From contig JAFYAW010000016.1 in NCBI GenBank assembly GCA_017540505.1, forward strand, positions 34,278-98,277: a stretch of DNA of 64,000 nt. Reading direction: 5' to 3'. The stretch is from Bacteroidales bacterium (GTDB lineage Bacteria > Bacteroidota > Bacteroidia > Bacteroidales > WCHB1-69). Shown here piece by piece: positions 7,838-18,787 of this stretch. Numbering within the stretch: the first letter of the stretch is position 1; each line of letters starts with the position of its first letter. A program made the translations under genes and the position numbers. A model generated the notes under the pieces. The model had not been told where the DNA came from, did not search any database, and saw only the letters and a program-made list of their open reading frames with translations.

Positions 7838-9826
7838 ATGACCACACATTCCATTTCTTGCATTATACATCCACGGATAGACAGGCTCCTATGCCTCCTC
7901 GTTTTACATATTATAATATACACTCCTGCTCTCTTGAGGGCACAAACGGACAGCCTATTCCCTATGGATAATCTGATAGATGAGCTGGAGAATCTGTTGG
8001 AACAAAGCGAGGAAAACGGTTATGATTATGCGGAAGAGTTGCAGGAACAAATGGAAAATTTGTCTTACAACCAACACAATATCAATGATTTGCTATACGA
8101 ATATGCCATAACAACCCTTAGAATGACACCCTACCAGTATTATCAGCTGCAACTCTATATCGAACAGTACGGCCCGCTTGTCACATTATACGAGTTAGCC
8201 GCCATACCGGGTTTCAGCGACGAAGACATGGAGCGGCTGCGGCATCGGCTGACGGTGTCCGGCCGGGGAAACACGAAATTCCAATGGCGCGACCTCCTCC
8301 GGAAAAGTCGCCACACCCTTTGGCTCCGGTACGGGCGGGTGTTAGAGCGGCAGGCCGGGTACGACACCACGCGCCCCACGCATTATGCAGGCACGCCCGG
8401 ACACGTGTGCTTCCGCTACATTTGGAACATGAACGACCACATTGTCCTTAAAATAGCGGGTGAGAAAGATCCCGGCGAGCAGTTTTTCAAGGGGAAACAG
8501 CCTTACGGCTTCGACTTTTACGCCGGATCGCTCTGTTTTAAGAATATAGGACTTGTCAAGGAGGCGGTGGTGGGCGATTACCGGCTCAACTACGGGCAGG
8601 GATTGGCATTGGGAAGTGCCTTGCTTTCGGGTAGAGGTGGCGGTCCGGATGCCTTGCGCCGCTTCGGAACCGGCATCCGGGCGGTGGCACCCTGCAATGA
8701 AGGCGATTTCCTGCGGGGCGTTGCCCTTCGCATGGGTAATCAGCAGTGGAAGGGCTCGCTTTTCGGCGGACGCTCCTTCGGAACGTTGGATAACCACTAT
8801 GGAGCCGACCTTTCCTGGCAGCGGGCACTGTTCCGAGTCGGACTTCGGGCGGTGTGCCACACCCTCACCGATACCACTCAGGAGAAACTATCGCATAAAA
8901 TTGCTTCATCGTTTATTCCCAATGGTTTTAATGTGTCCGCTGATTATCAAGTTCTTATAAAACATATCATCCTTTTTGGAGAGGTGGGCGTTGACCAAAA
9001 TGGAAAGATAGCCGCCTTGCAAGGTGCCAACTTTTCCATGACTCCCACGACCAAGATGGGTGTGTTAGTGCGCCACTATGACCGTGATTTCCACGCCCCG
9101 TTGGGCAAAGCCTTCGGAGCCGCCAGCACCAACCGGGGCGAGAGCGGAGTATATCTTACTCTCGAGCAAATCTTCAGCCGGCGGGTGACTGCGAACGCCT
9201 ATTTCGACTACTACCATCTGACCGCTCCTTCCTATCGCTGCGACGCTCCTGTAGCGTGCCTGGTTTTGGGCATCTCCGCCAACTGCCAATTCTCGCGAAA
9301 CAGTCAGCTGGACGTTCGTTATACATTAACATACAAATCTGAAAACCTGACGGACGCGCATTATCGTGTTATTAATACATATAACAGACATAAATTGAGG
9401 GTGTTATGGGTGAATACGCTGCATCCGAACGTGCGCCTGAAGACTGGAATCGAAGGTCGTTTCAACCATTACCCCCGCAGTCGCTTAACATACAGCGGCA
9501 TACTTCTGTATCAGGATTTTGCCTGGAGTATAAAAAAGCCTGACATCAGTCTTCACTTGCGGATGGCCTTCTTTGACACGGATCGGTACGATGAGCGGCT
9601 ATATGCGTACGAGGATGACGTTTACTACGCATTTACCATCGGAAGCTATTATTACAAAGGGATTCGTGGGTATATTGTGCTTCGCTACAAATACAAATGG
9701 CTAAGTGTATGGCTGCGTGTATCGCGAACCGAATATTTGGACCGCAAGGTCATCAGTAGCGGCCTGAATCAGATTGACAGGCCGCACAAAACCGAAGTGA
9801 GGGCGCAAATCATGTTCAGTCTGTGA
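7838..9826 (+). CDS. Helix-hairpin-helix domain-containing outer-membrane protein
   Basis: The 662-residue protein has a signal peptide (hydrophobic region near residues 17-35, ending LLRAQ). An acidic helical region at about 43-80 (DELENLLEQSEENGYD) and a helix-hairpin-helix-like segment follow near 85-125 (YQLQLYIEQYGPLVTLYELAAIPGFSDEDMERLRHRL). The long C-terminal part is rich in beta-barrel-type strands and ends MFSL. This layout is a recognised Bacteroidetes family whose function is not established. The HhH fold usually contacts DNA or protein, so a role in handling DNA at the envelope is possible but unproven. The gene converges on a glycosyltransferase gene with an 11-nt overlap. Confidence 0.8.
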   Translation: MTTHSISCIIHPRIDRLLCLLVLHIIIYTPALLRAQTDSLFPMDNLIDELENLLEQSEENGYDYAEELQEQMENLSYNQHNINDLLYEYAITTLRMTPYQYYQLQLYIEQYGPLVTLYELAAIPGFSDEDMERLRHRLTVSGRGNTKFQWRDLLRKSRHTLWLRYGRVLERQAGYDTTRPTHYAGTPGHVCFRYIWNMNDHIVLKIAGEKDPGEQFFKGKQPYGFDFYAGSLCFKNIGLVKEAVVGDYRLNYGQGLALGSALLSGRGGGPDALRRFGTGIRAVAPCNEGDFLRGVALRMGNQQWKGSLFGGRSFGTLDNHYGADLSWQRALFRVGLRAVCHTLTDTTQEKLSHKIASSFIPNGFNVSADYQVLIKHIILFGEVGVDQNGKIAALQGANFSMTPTTKMGVLVRHYDRDFHAPLGKAFGAASTNRGESGVYLTLEQIFSRRVTANAYFDYYHLTAPSYRCDAPVACLVLGISANCQFSRNSQLDVRYTLTYKSENLTDAHYRVINTYNRHKLRVLWVNTLHPNVRLKTGIEGRFNHYPRSRLTYSGILLYQDFAWSIKKPDISLHLRMAFFDTDRYDERLYAYEDDVYYAFTIGSYYYKGIRGYIVLRYKYKWLSVWLRVSRTEYLDRKVISSGLNQIDRPHKTEVRAQIMFSL

Positions 9827-10741
9827 CGGAATCCCCGGCCATGCGGTCGCAGAGGAATTTCATTTTCATCAGATCCAAGGCCAGCAGGGATGATTTTTTC
9901 AGGATAAAATGCTGCAGAATCTTTTCTAAAGCGTTCAGCGTCTTATGCACGGGAAGCGTCAGATGATAGTGTTCGCATTTGGCATACATCCGCATCAGCC
10001 GGCTGTTTTGGAGAAAGCTGTCGGGCAGTTTACGATCCCGGTGAAGGCGCACAAGGTTTTCCACGGAGGTCTTCACCTTTAGCAGAAACACATAGTTCGC
10101 GTCGATGCCGTCGTGATACAGCTCGTTGTCCACATGTTCCACGGGCACATCTGCCATCTGCAGCTGGATGCCGAAAAGCGTGTCCTCAAAACCATACGTG
10201 GAGATGGACTCGTCGAAGCGGCAAATCTGGAACAGATTCTTGGTTGTCAGCATGTTAAACGGCGTGAAGGCGGCGTAAGGCTTCAGGTTCCGGCGGGCGG
10301 AGGTGCGCACCTCACGGCGCACGCCATACTTCCATCGCAGACGATGGTCCTCTTCCGGCATCTGCTCGCGGTAGGCCAGTCCACCCGACACCACGAACGG
10401 CTTGCTTTCCGCCGAACGGCTACGGATGCATTGCAGATAGTGGGAAATATAGTCTGGCTTCTTCACATTCGCATCGCAGTCCATGAAGAGCAGATAGGGA
10501 TAGCGTGCGGTGTCGGCCAGATGATTGCGGACCTTGGATCGGCCCTGGTTCTCCTCATTGGTCAGGAGGACAACTTCCGGTTCATGGGCAACATCCTCAT
10601 AGAATCGATGATACGCGGCATCGGAGGCGTCATCTTCCACCAGCACTTCGAACGTAAGGCCCAGCTGGCGGCATTGGCGCAGCAGGTCGCGCACCAGATG
10701 ACGCAGGTCCACATTATAGGCCGGAATCAGTATGGAAAGCA

Positions 10742-10742
<1 letters not shown>
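9816..10742 (-). CDS. Glycosyltransferase family 2 protein
   Basis: The 308-residue GT-A fold enzyme shows [10 protein letters not shown] at the N-terminus and an acidic EDDAS motif near residue 37. [16 protein letters not shown] near residue 88 holds the DxD metal and nucleotide-sugar site. It should transfer a sugar from a nucleotide donor to an envelope glycan or lipid at the cytoplasmic face; the acceptor cannot be told. The start codon shares one base with the stop codon of the ftsE-like gene (TGATG), so translation is coupled to it. The 3' end overlaps the convergent HhH gene. Confidence 0.9.
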
Positions 10743-13520
<2,778 letters not shown>

Positions 13521-13538
13521 TTAATTCTATAAAACGTG

Positions 13539-13546
13539 CAAAGATA
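13539..13546 (-). promoter_or_regulatory. Bacteroidetes -7 promoter box for gyrB
   Basis: CAAAGATA on the plus strand is TATCTTTG on the minus strand, 28 bp before the gyrB start. It abuts the terminator-like hairpin of kamE, so the two transcription units are packed back to front. Confidence 0.65.
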
Positions 13547-13550
13547 CGAA

Positions 13551-13612
13551 AAAAAACGGTAGCCTGAGGTGTTTTTGCGATAAAAAACACACATTTCAGG
13601 ATACCGTTTTTT
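13551..13612 (-). terminator. Long hairpin terminator after kamE
   Basis: An A-rich arm reading aaaaaaCGGTA, then CCTGA, pairs with TTCAGG and TACCGtttttt. An inner TGTTTTT/AAAAAACA helix continues the stem. The structure sits 64 nt beyond the kamE stop codon and just before the gyrB promoter. With A runs on one side and T runs on the other it could terminate in either direction, but only kamE reads into it. Confidence 0.7.
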
Positions 13613-13675
13613 CAGGGTGAAAACGGGCTTTCCCGGCAGGTCCGGAGCCGTTATTCCCAATCGTCAAGGAACGGG

Positions 13676-14464
13676 TTAGGCATGGAGCCTGCGGTCCATT
13701 TCCTGGGCCAGATAGGAGGCCACATCGTCGGCATAGGTGTTCATGCCGAAGCCGGCGTCGAAGCCGAGTTCCTTTGCCAGCTCGTGCGTGATGCGCGGGC
13801 CGCCGGCGCAGACAATGAGCTTGTCGCGCAGACCTTCGGCTTCCAGCATCTCGATGAGCTCGGTCATGTTCTTGATGTGCACGTCCTTCTGGGTCACGGT
13901 CTGCGACACCAACAGCGCGTCGGCATGCATCTCCACGGCCTTGGCGATAAACTCCTCGTTGGGGATCTGGCTGCCCATGTTCAGCGCGTCGAACATATCG
14001 TAGCGCTCAATGCCGTAATGGCCGGCGTAGCCCTTCATGTTCATGATGGCGTCGATGCCCACGGTATGGGCGTCCGTGCCGGTGCTGGCGCCCACCACGA
14101 TGATTTTGCGTCCGATATGCTCGCGGATGAACTGGTCGGTCTCCTGCATGGACCATACCGTGGACTCCACTTTCGGCACGTGGATGGTGGTATAGTCCAC
14201 CGTATGGGTGCTGGAACCGTAGCAGTTTACAAATGTGAACCCGTTGGTAAGTTCCTTGTAATAAACCACCTGCGGATTGTCGAAGCCCATCTTCTTGAGG
14301 AGCTGTTTGGCCGCCTCCACCGCCTCGTCGCCGCAGGGCACGGGCAGCGTGAAGCTCAGCTGCGTCTTGCCGTCGTTCATCGTGTCGCCGTAGGGCTTCA
14401 CACGCGTCAGGTCTAACGTCTGATCAAAATCCTTTTGATCCATTGAATATAATCCACCGCTCAT
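13676..14464 (-). CDS. kamE: D-lysine 5,6-aminomutase, beta (cobalamin-binding) subunit
   Basis: The 262-residue protein has an N-terminal PLP-side dimer region and a C-terminal Rossmann-like B12 domain. DAHTVG at residues 131-136 is the base-off cobalamin motif DxHxxG with His133 as the cobalt ligand. Lys144 in MNMKGYAG corresponds in position to the PLP Schiff-base lysine reported for the clostridial enzyme. The enzyme uses AdoCbl and PLP to move the terminal amino group of beta-lysine or D-lysine in lysine fermentation. Its partner kamD normally lies next to it; here it is 2.7 kb upstream with two other genes and a repeat-rich gap between. It has its own promoter at 14526-14533. Confidence 0.95.
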   Translation of the reverse strand: MSGGLYSMDQKDFDQTLDLTRVKPYGDTMNDGKTQLSFTLPVPCGDEAVEAAKQLLKKMGFDNPQVVYYKELTNGFTFVNCYGSSTHTVDYTTIHVPKVESTVWSMQETDQFIREHIGRKIIVVGASTGTDAHTVGIDAIMNMKGYAGHYGIERYDMFDALNMGSQIPNEEFIAKAVEMHADALLVSQTVTQKDVHIKNMTELIEMLEAEGLRDKLIVCAGGPRITHELAKELGFDAGFGMNTYADDVASYLAQEMDRRLHA

Positions 14465-14525
14465 AATATCTGTACTTTAGGGGATGATTGTTTTATCTTT
14501 TTTAGATTCGTGAAAATTAAAACTG

Positions 14526-14533
14526 CAAAAATA
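14526..14533 (-). promoter_or_regulatory. Bacteroidetes -7 promoter box for kamE
   Basis: CAAAAATA on the plus strand is TATTTTTG on the minus strand, 62 bp before the kamE start. It indicates that kamE can be transcribed independently of kamD. A second perfect box (CAAAGATA, 15032-15039) faces the same way about 570 bp upstream, with no gene of its own. Confidence 0.55.
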
Positions 14534-14638
14534 GGAAATTTTCCCATTGGTGCCGTTTTTTTAAAAGGGAAAATAATTTTTCCACATGGAGACGCGCCGT
14601 GGCACATCCCCTCGTTTTCTGTTTTTGAGACACGATTT

Positions 14639-14732
14639 GAGGCGCGATGAATCGCGCCTCTACAGTTTTCCTTATTGATACGTCACGGTATGTTTTTGCG
14701 TGTTTTTATTGAGACGTACCACGGTACGTCTC
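14639..14732. repeat. Two perfect REP-like palindromes
   Basis: GAGGCGCGAT (14639-14648) and ATCGCGCCTC (14651-14660) form a perfect 10-bp stem around two bases. GAGACGTACC (14711-14720) and GGTACGTCTC (14723-14732) form another of exactly the same size and outline. Both are followed by TACA, and a related palindrome lies at 57532-57549. They behave like one family of short dispersed palindromes with compensating changes in the arms. No protein-coding signal is seen here. Confidence 0.7.
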
Positions 14733-14832
14733 TACATGCCACGTTACTGTTTCACAACCTTTTTCACCACCGCGCCGCTGTCCGTCTCCACGCGCAACTC
14801 CACCTTGCCCTGGTTTTGGGGTTTGGTTGTTG

Positions 14833-14978
14833 TAGTTAAGAAGTTAAGGAACTAAGGAGTTAAGGGTGTTGGCCGTTAGCTATTGGCCGTTGGCTTTTGG
14901 CTTTATAGTTAAGAAGTTAAGGAACTAAGGGGTTAAGGGTGTTAGCCATTAGCTATTGGCCGTTGGCTTTTGGCTTTT
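14833..14978. repeat. 73-bp direct tandem repeat (two copies) with AACTCTA-rich tail
   Basis: Units 14833-14905 and 14906-14978 are direct copies of 73 bp with a few mismatches. Each joins a TTAAGGAACTAAGG section to a GCTATTGGCCGTTGGC section. A tail of AACTCTAAA-like words follows to 15010. The second half belongs to a dispersed family also seen at 15401-15437 (inverted), 20090-20188 and 36196-36262. The rest of the gap, 15011-15441, holds a small hairpin (AACGCC, taac, GGCGTT at 15307-15322 followed by T) and purine-rich words, with no credible gene. Confidence 0.8.
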
Positions 14979-15441
14979 CTCTAAACTATAAACTCTCAAC
15001 TCTAAACTTAATAGTTGGAGAATACGTGCGACAAAGATATACATTTCTTTTCGAAAATGGGACTGAAAAAAAGTGAGGGTACCCGCACTTTCGTCAAATA
15101 TTTTCTTCATTCACCCCATATATCGGATTTTCACCCTAAAAAGATGGAAATATCACCTTTTTGTCTAACAAATGAAAAAACGGTCCGGAAAAAAGATCAT
15201 GCCTTTTCGCACATGTATGCCTTTCGCGGCGGGCACATCTTTTCTTCGTGGCACACGCCTGCCGCGCCGCGATATCGTGTGCGGCGGCCCTATTCTACAG
15301 ATATGCAACGCCTAACGGCGTTTTTTTGGGGAACAGTGATCACAGAGCAGAGAACAAAGAACAGAGAACCGGGAACCGAAAAACGCAAATCGCAAATCGA
15401 ATGCCAACGGCTAACAGCCAATCCCCAACGGCCAACGCACC

Positions 15442-15990
15442 TCACGCTTTCATTCCCACAAAATAATCCCCCTTGTCCTCAAACAGGACATTGAAGGAGG
15501 TCATGCTGCCGTAGATGCGGGAGATGTACTGCTGCAGGTTTACTTTCTCCTCGTCGGTGAGGCTGTCGCTGCTGTTGATGTTCTGCTCCAATACGCGCAG
15601 GCGGTCGCGCATCATGACGATCTTGTGGAAGAAGGTCTCCACGGGGATCTCCTTCGGGGCGAGGTCGGGGTTGGCGGGCCGCAGCACCATGGTGCCGCCC
15701 TGCCACTTGCGCCCCAACTCGGCCTTGTATTCGATGCCGTTGTACTTGGTGAGCAGATGGGTGAGCACGCGCTCAAACTCCTTGAGGTTCAGCTTCGGCT
15801 GGTTGTCGTCAGCGGCTTCCACCGGCTCGACGACTTCCAGCTGCACGCTCATCTTCGAGAATTCCACTTCGCCGCCCCGCACAAAGATGACCTTGTACGT
15901 CAGGGGGCCGTTCATGCTGATGATGCCTTCGCCATATTTCTCGTGGCTCACGCGGGTTCCTACCGCAAGATTGTCTTTATCCATAATCAA
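15442..15990 (-). CDS. Conserved hypothetical protein with CarD/Tudor-like N-terminus
   Basis: The 182-residue protein begins with a small beta-barrel-like segment (VGTRVSHEKYGEGIISMNG, then YKVIFVRGGEVEFSKM). It resembles the Tudor-like modules of CarD and of the UvrD C-terminus, which bind RNA polymerase or nucleic acid. The rest is helical and charged, without a family I recognise. It lies six nt after the DUF362 gene and would be co-transcribed with it and kamD. A link to lysine metabolism is only positional. Confidence 0.7.
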   Translation of the reverse strand: MIMDKDNLAVGTRVSHEKYGEGIISMNGPLTYKVIFVRGGEVEFSKMSVQLEVVEPVEAADDNQPKLNLKEFERVLTHLLTKYNGIEYKAELGRKWQGGTMVLRPANPDLAPKEIPVETFFHKIVMMRDRLRVLEQNINSSDSLTDEEKVNLQQYISRIYGSMTSFNVLFEDKGDYFVGMKA

Positions 15991-15996
15991 TTGATG

Positions 15997-17163
15997 TTAT
16001 TTCTGTTCTTGTTTCTCTTCTTTCTTTTCAGTTTGTTTCACTGCCTCTTCTAACGTGATGCGTTGGCCGGTTGCCACATCGATGAGGATGTATTTGGTGC
16101 TGCCCATGCCCAGTTTCTCGGCATATTTCAATTGCTCGATGCCGCTGACATGATTCACTTTCTGAAAGACATGCTCGCAGCCGTAGGCCTTGGATGTGAG
16201 GTCCTGGCAGGCCTGGTCGATGGCCACAATATCCTTGGAGGCCACTGCGCCGATGTCGCGCATGAAGGGCTTGGGGGCCTTGGCGGAGCAGTCGCAGGTG
16301 GTGGAGATGTTGGCCATGACGTTGATGAACACCATCGGACGCTTGTCTTCCAGCACTTTGGTGTATTCCACGAGCTTGCGCAGGAAGCGGGTCTCATCGT
16401 AGCCGGAATTGTCCGGGGAGAAGAGTTTCAGCGGACATTCGGCGATGCACTTGGCGCAGCCGATGCACTTGGTGGTGTCAATGACGGGGCCGTGACTGTC
16501 CACGGAGATGGCCACGGCGGGACACTGGTTGGCGCAGCGATTGCACTGGAAGCACTTGTCGGGCGTGTTCACCTTCGGGTAGTTGTTGGCGTGGATGGCC
16601 ATCTTGCCTCCCGGGGAGGCCATGCCCATACCCACATTCTTGATAGCCCCGCCGAATCCCGACGAGCCATGTCCCTTGAAGTGGGAATAGATGATGTAGA
16701 AGTCGTAATTCTCGAAGTGGTCGCCCGTGCGCACGGTCTTGCAGAACTCGAAATTCGCATCACCCGGATAGATGATCTCGTTGTCCGCATCCAAAATGTC
16801 GATGGGGGCGAACGTGAACCCGTGCTCCTTCGCCAATGCGATGTGGGATTTGGTAAAGCGGCGGTCGCTGACATACAACACGTTGGTCTCCACAAAGGTG
16901 GGGTGCACCTTGTCCACCAGCGGATGCAGCAGCTCCGGATTCAGGAAGTTCTGGTTGCCACGCTCTCCGAAATGCACCTTCAAGCCGATGTTTTTATAAT
17001 TGGAGACATCCACTCCCATAGCTTCATAAAGCTTCAGGATATTCTTCGGAGTTATCTCACTACAAAAATAGACTACCGAAACTTTCGAAGCCTCTTTCTG
17101 CGCCTTGATTCCAGTCATTACAGCCAGGAAACAAAACACAAACAAAAAAATCTTTCTTATCAT
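15997..17163 (-). CDS. Exported DUF362 protein with two [4Fe-4S] ferredoxin motifs
   Basis: The 388-residue protein carries a DUF362 domain and a dicluster ferredoxin segment near residues 196-245. The cysteine patterns are CFQCNRCANQCP and CIGCAKCIAECP. It opens with a Sec-type signal peptide (MIRKIFLFVFCFLAVMTGIKA), which has no twin-arginine motif. DUF362 iron-sulfur proteins are normally cytoplasmic and of uncertain function, so the signal is noteworthy. The gene sits 46 nt after kamD and six nt before the CarD-like gene. Electron transfer to an unknown partner is the natural guess. If the first 22 residues were not a signal, the protein would still be a complete DUF362 ferredoxin. Confidence 0.88.
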   Translation of the reverse strand: MIRKIFLFVFCFLAVMTGIKAQKEASKVSVVYFCSEITPKNILKLYEAMGVDVSNYKNIGLKVHFGERGNQNFLNPELLHPLVDKVHPTFVETNVLYVSDRRFTKSHIALAKEHGFTFAPIDILDADNEIIYPGDANFEFCKTVRTGDHFENYDFYIIYSHFKGHGSSGFGGAIKNVGMGMASPGGKMAIHANNYPKVNTPDKCFQCNRCANQCPAVAISVDSHGPVIDTTKCIGCAKCIAECPLKLFSPDNSGYDETRFLRKLVEYTKVLEDKRPMVFINVMANISTTCDCSAKAPKPFMRDIGAVASKDIVAIDQACQDLTSKAYGCEHVFQKVNHVSGIEQLKYAEKLGMGSTKYILIDVATGQRITLEEAVKQTEKKEEKQEQK

Positions 17164-17175
17164 AAATCTGAATTG

Positions 17176-17211
17176 TAAAAACTCTAAACTCTAAACTCTC
17201 AACTCTAAACT
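17176..17211. repeat. AACTCTAAA simple-word repeat between kamD and the DUF362 gene
   Basis: Four imperfect copies of ACTCTAAAC or ACTCTCAAC fill the spacer and run into the kamD stop codon. The same words recur at 14978-15010, about 2.2 kb away on the other side of the DUF362 and CarD-like genes. They may be remnants of one repeat event that separated kamD from kamE. Confidence 0.6.
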
Positions 17212-18766
17212 ATTTCCTGTTCTTCATCAGTTCGATGAACGGATTGAAATAGTTCTCCCCTTTCGTCACCACGCCGGCCAATCCCTTGCCGCCGTTCATC
17301 GGGCGCTTCACGTCGCCGAAGATTCCTTTCTCCAATGCGGAGAACAGACCTTCTTCCACAATCTGTTGCAGCAGTTCGATGGCATTGTTGAGCACCGTTT
17401 TGGCGCGTTCGCGGCAGATACCGCCCTCGCGGAACTCCATCTCCTCGCCGATGCTCCGCATGTCGTTGAAGATGTAGCGGGCATTCTCGATGGAGAGGTA
17501 GCGGTCGCTCATGAAGGGGGTGTGGATGGCCTCGGTGGGCATACCCAGCAGCTGAATGCCCTGGTGGGTCCAAATGCCGATCATGTTGAAGAGGGCGTCC
17601 TGGATGTGGCCGCGGAAGATGTTGCCGGTCATGAATTTCGTGGGCGGCATGTATTTGAGGGTGGCCTTCGGGAAGATCTCGCGGGTCATCTGCGCCTGTG
17701 CGAGTTCGAGGAGGAAGCCGTTTTCAAGCATCGGGTCCATCTCGAAGGCGTGTCCGAGGCCCATCTGCTCCTCCGGCAGGGCAGCCAGGAGGGCTAACTG
17801 CTCGTTGATGAGGTCGGAGGCGAGCACCGTATGGGCGGCCTCCACGGCATCGGCGGTGGTGAGGTAGTTGTCCTCGCCGGTGTTGATGATGACGCCGGCA
17901 TAGCCGTTGATGACGCGGGAGAAGTACTGGTCGATGAGGGTGCGCTGCGGGTTGATGTCGCGGAAGAGGATGCCATAAAGGGCGTCGTTGAGCATCACGT
18001 CGAGACGTTCGAGGGCACCCATGGCGGCGATTTCGGGCATACAGAGGCCGGAGCAGTAGTTGCAGAGGCGGATGTAGCGGCCCACCTCTTCGCCTACCTC
18101 ATCGAGGGCCTTGCGCATGATGCGGAAGTTCTCCTGCGTGGCGAACGTGCCGCCGAAGCCTTCGGTGGTGGCGCCGTAGGGCACGTAGTCAAGGAGGCTC
18201 TGGCCCGTGGTACGGATCACGGCGATGATGTCGGCACCCTGGCGCGCACCGGCTTGGGCTTGCACCACATCCTCGTAGATGTTGCCCGTGGCCACGATGA
18301 TGTAGAGGTACGGTTTCGGACCCTCACCGATGGTGTTCAGGTACTCGTTGCGCTTGGCTACGTTGCCCTTGATGCGGGTCAGGCAGGCCTCCACAAAAGG
18401 ATTCACGGCCGCCTGTATCTTGTCTGTCGTATTCAGTTTCAATGTTGTGATGTCCCAGTTCTCGGTGGCTATCTTCTCGGCAATGTCCTGCGGGGCCATA
18501 CCCGTTTCCAGAATGGCGTTACCGATGAAATAGAGGACACCTTGGTTCAGCACGCCCTTCTCCAGAATGGCGTCCACCACGCGGTTGGGAAGGGGTACGC
18601 CGTTTTCGTCCACACCGTCAATGCCGATCAGGCGGCATAAGGTGCGCTCTACCGTCACCGTGGTATAGGCGTCCACAAATTCTTGTACCTGATTGGCGAT
18701 GTTCTTTGCCAACTGCTTGGCCGCATCCACCTGTGTGAAATCTAATCCGAGTTTACTTTTTCTCAT
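17210..18766 (-). CDS. kamD: D-lysine 5,6-aminomutase, alpha subunit
   Basis: The 518-residue protein has the usual length of the large subunit, a TIM barrel that holds PLP and substrate over the cobalamin carried by KamE. Conserved stretches include VERTLCRLIGIDGVD, GPKPYLYIIVATGNIYEDV, IAVIRTTGQSLLDYVPYG, NYCSGLCMPEIAAMGA and GYAGVIINTGEDNYLTTADA. The enzyme acts in fermentation of lysine to acetate and butyrate. It is preceded after 21 nt by a glycosyltransferase gene and followed by the DUF362 and CarD-like genes rather than by kamE, an unusual order. No frameshift is seen. Confidence 0.97.
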   Translation of the reverse strand: MRKSKLGLDFTQVDAAKQLAKNIANQVQEFVDAYTTVTVERTLCRLIGIDGVDENGVPLPNRVVDAILEKGVLNQGVLYFIGNAILETGMAPQDIAEKIATENWDITTLKLNTTDKIQAAVNPFVEACLTRIKGNVAKRNEYLNTIGEGPKPYLYIIVATGNIYEDVVQAQAGARQGADIIAVIRTTGQSLLDYVPYGATTEGFGGTFATQENFRIMRKALDEVGEEVGRYIRLCNYCSGLCMPEIAAMGALERLDVMLNDALYGILFRDINPQRTLIDQYFSRVINGYAGVIINTGEDNYLTTADAVEAAHTVLASDLINEQLALLAALPEEQMGLGHAFEMDPMLENGFLLELAQAQMTREIFPKATLKYMPPTKFMTGNIFRGHIQDALFNMIGIWTHQGIQLLGMPTEAIHTPFMSDRYLSIENARYIFNDMRSIGEEMEFREGGICRERAKTVLNNAIELLQQIVEEGLFSALEKGIFGDVKRPMNGGKGLAGVVTKGENYFNPFIELMKNRK

Positions 18767-18787
18767 GCGAAATATTGGTTTGTATTG

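Noticed and set aside
15307-15327. Hairpin plus T run as a terminator on the plus strand
   Set aside because: No plus-strand gene reads into it; it is more likely another intergenic palindrome, so it was only mentioned within the repeat entry.
15015-15494. Open frame of 159 codons in the repeat-rich gap
   Set aside because: It is composed of repeat words and simple purine-rich sequence, has no homology that I recognise and ends inside the CarD-like gene.
16063-17178. 371-codon open frame antisense to the DUF362 gene
   Set aside because: It is an antisense shadow of a gene with clear ferredoxin motifs.
13676-18766. kamD or kamE as broken genes because they are apart
   Set aside because: Both are full length with intact motifs (DAHTVG, Lys144 in KamE), so only the gene order is unusual.
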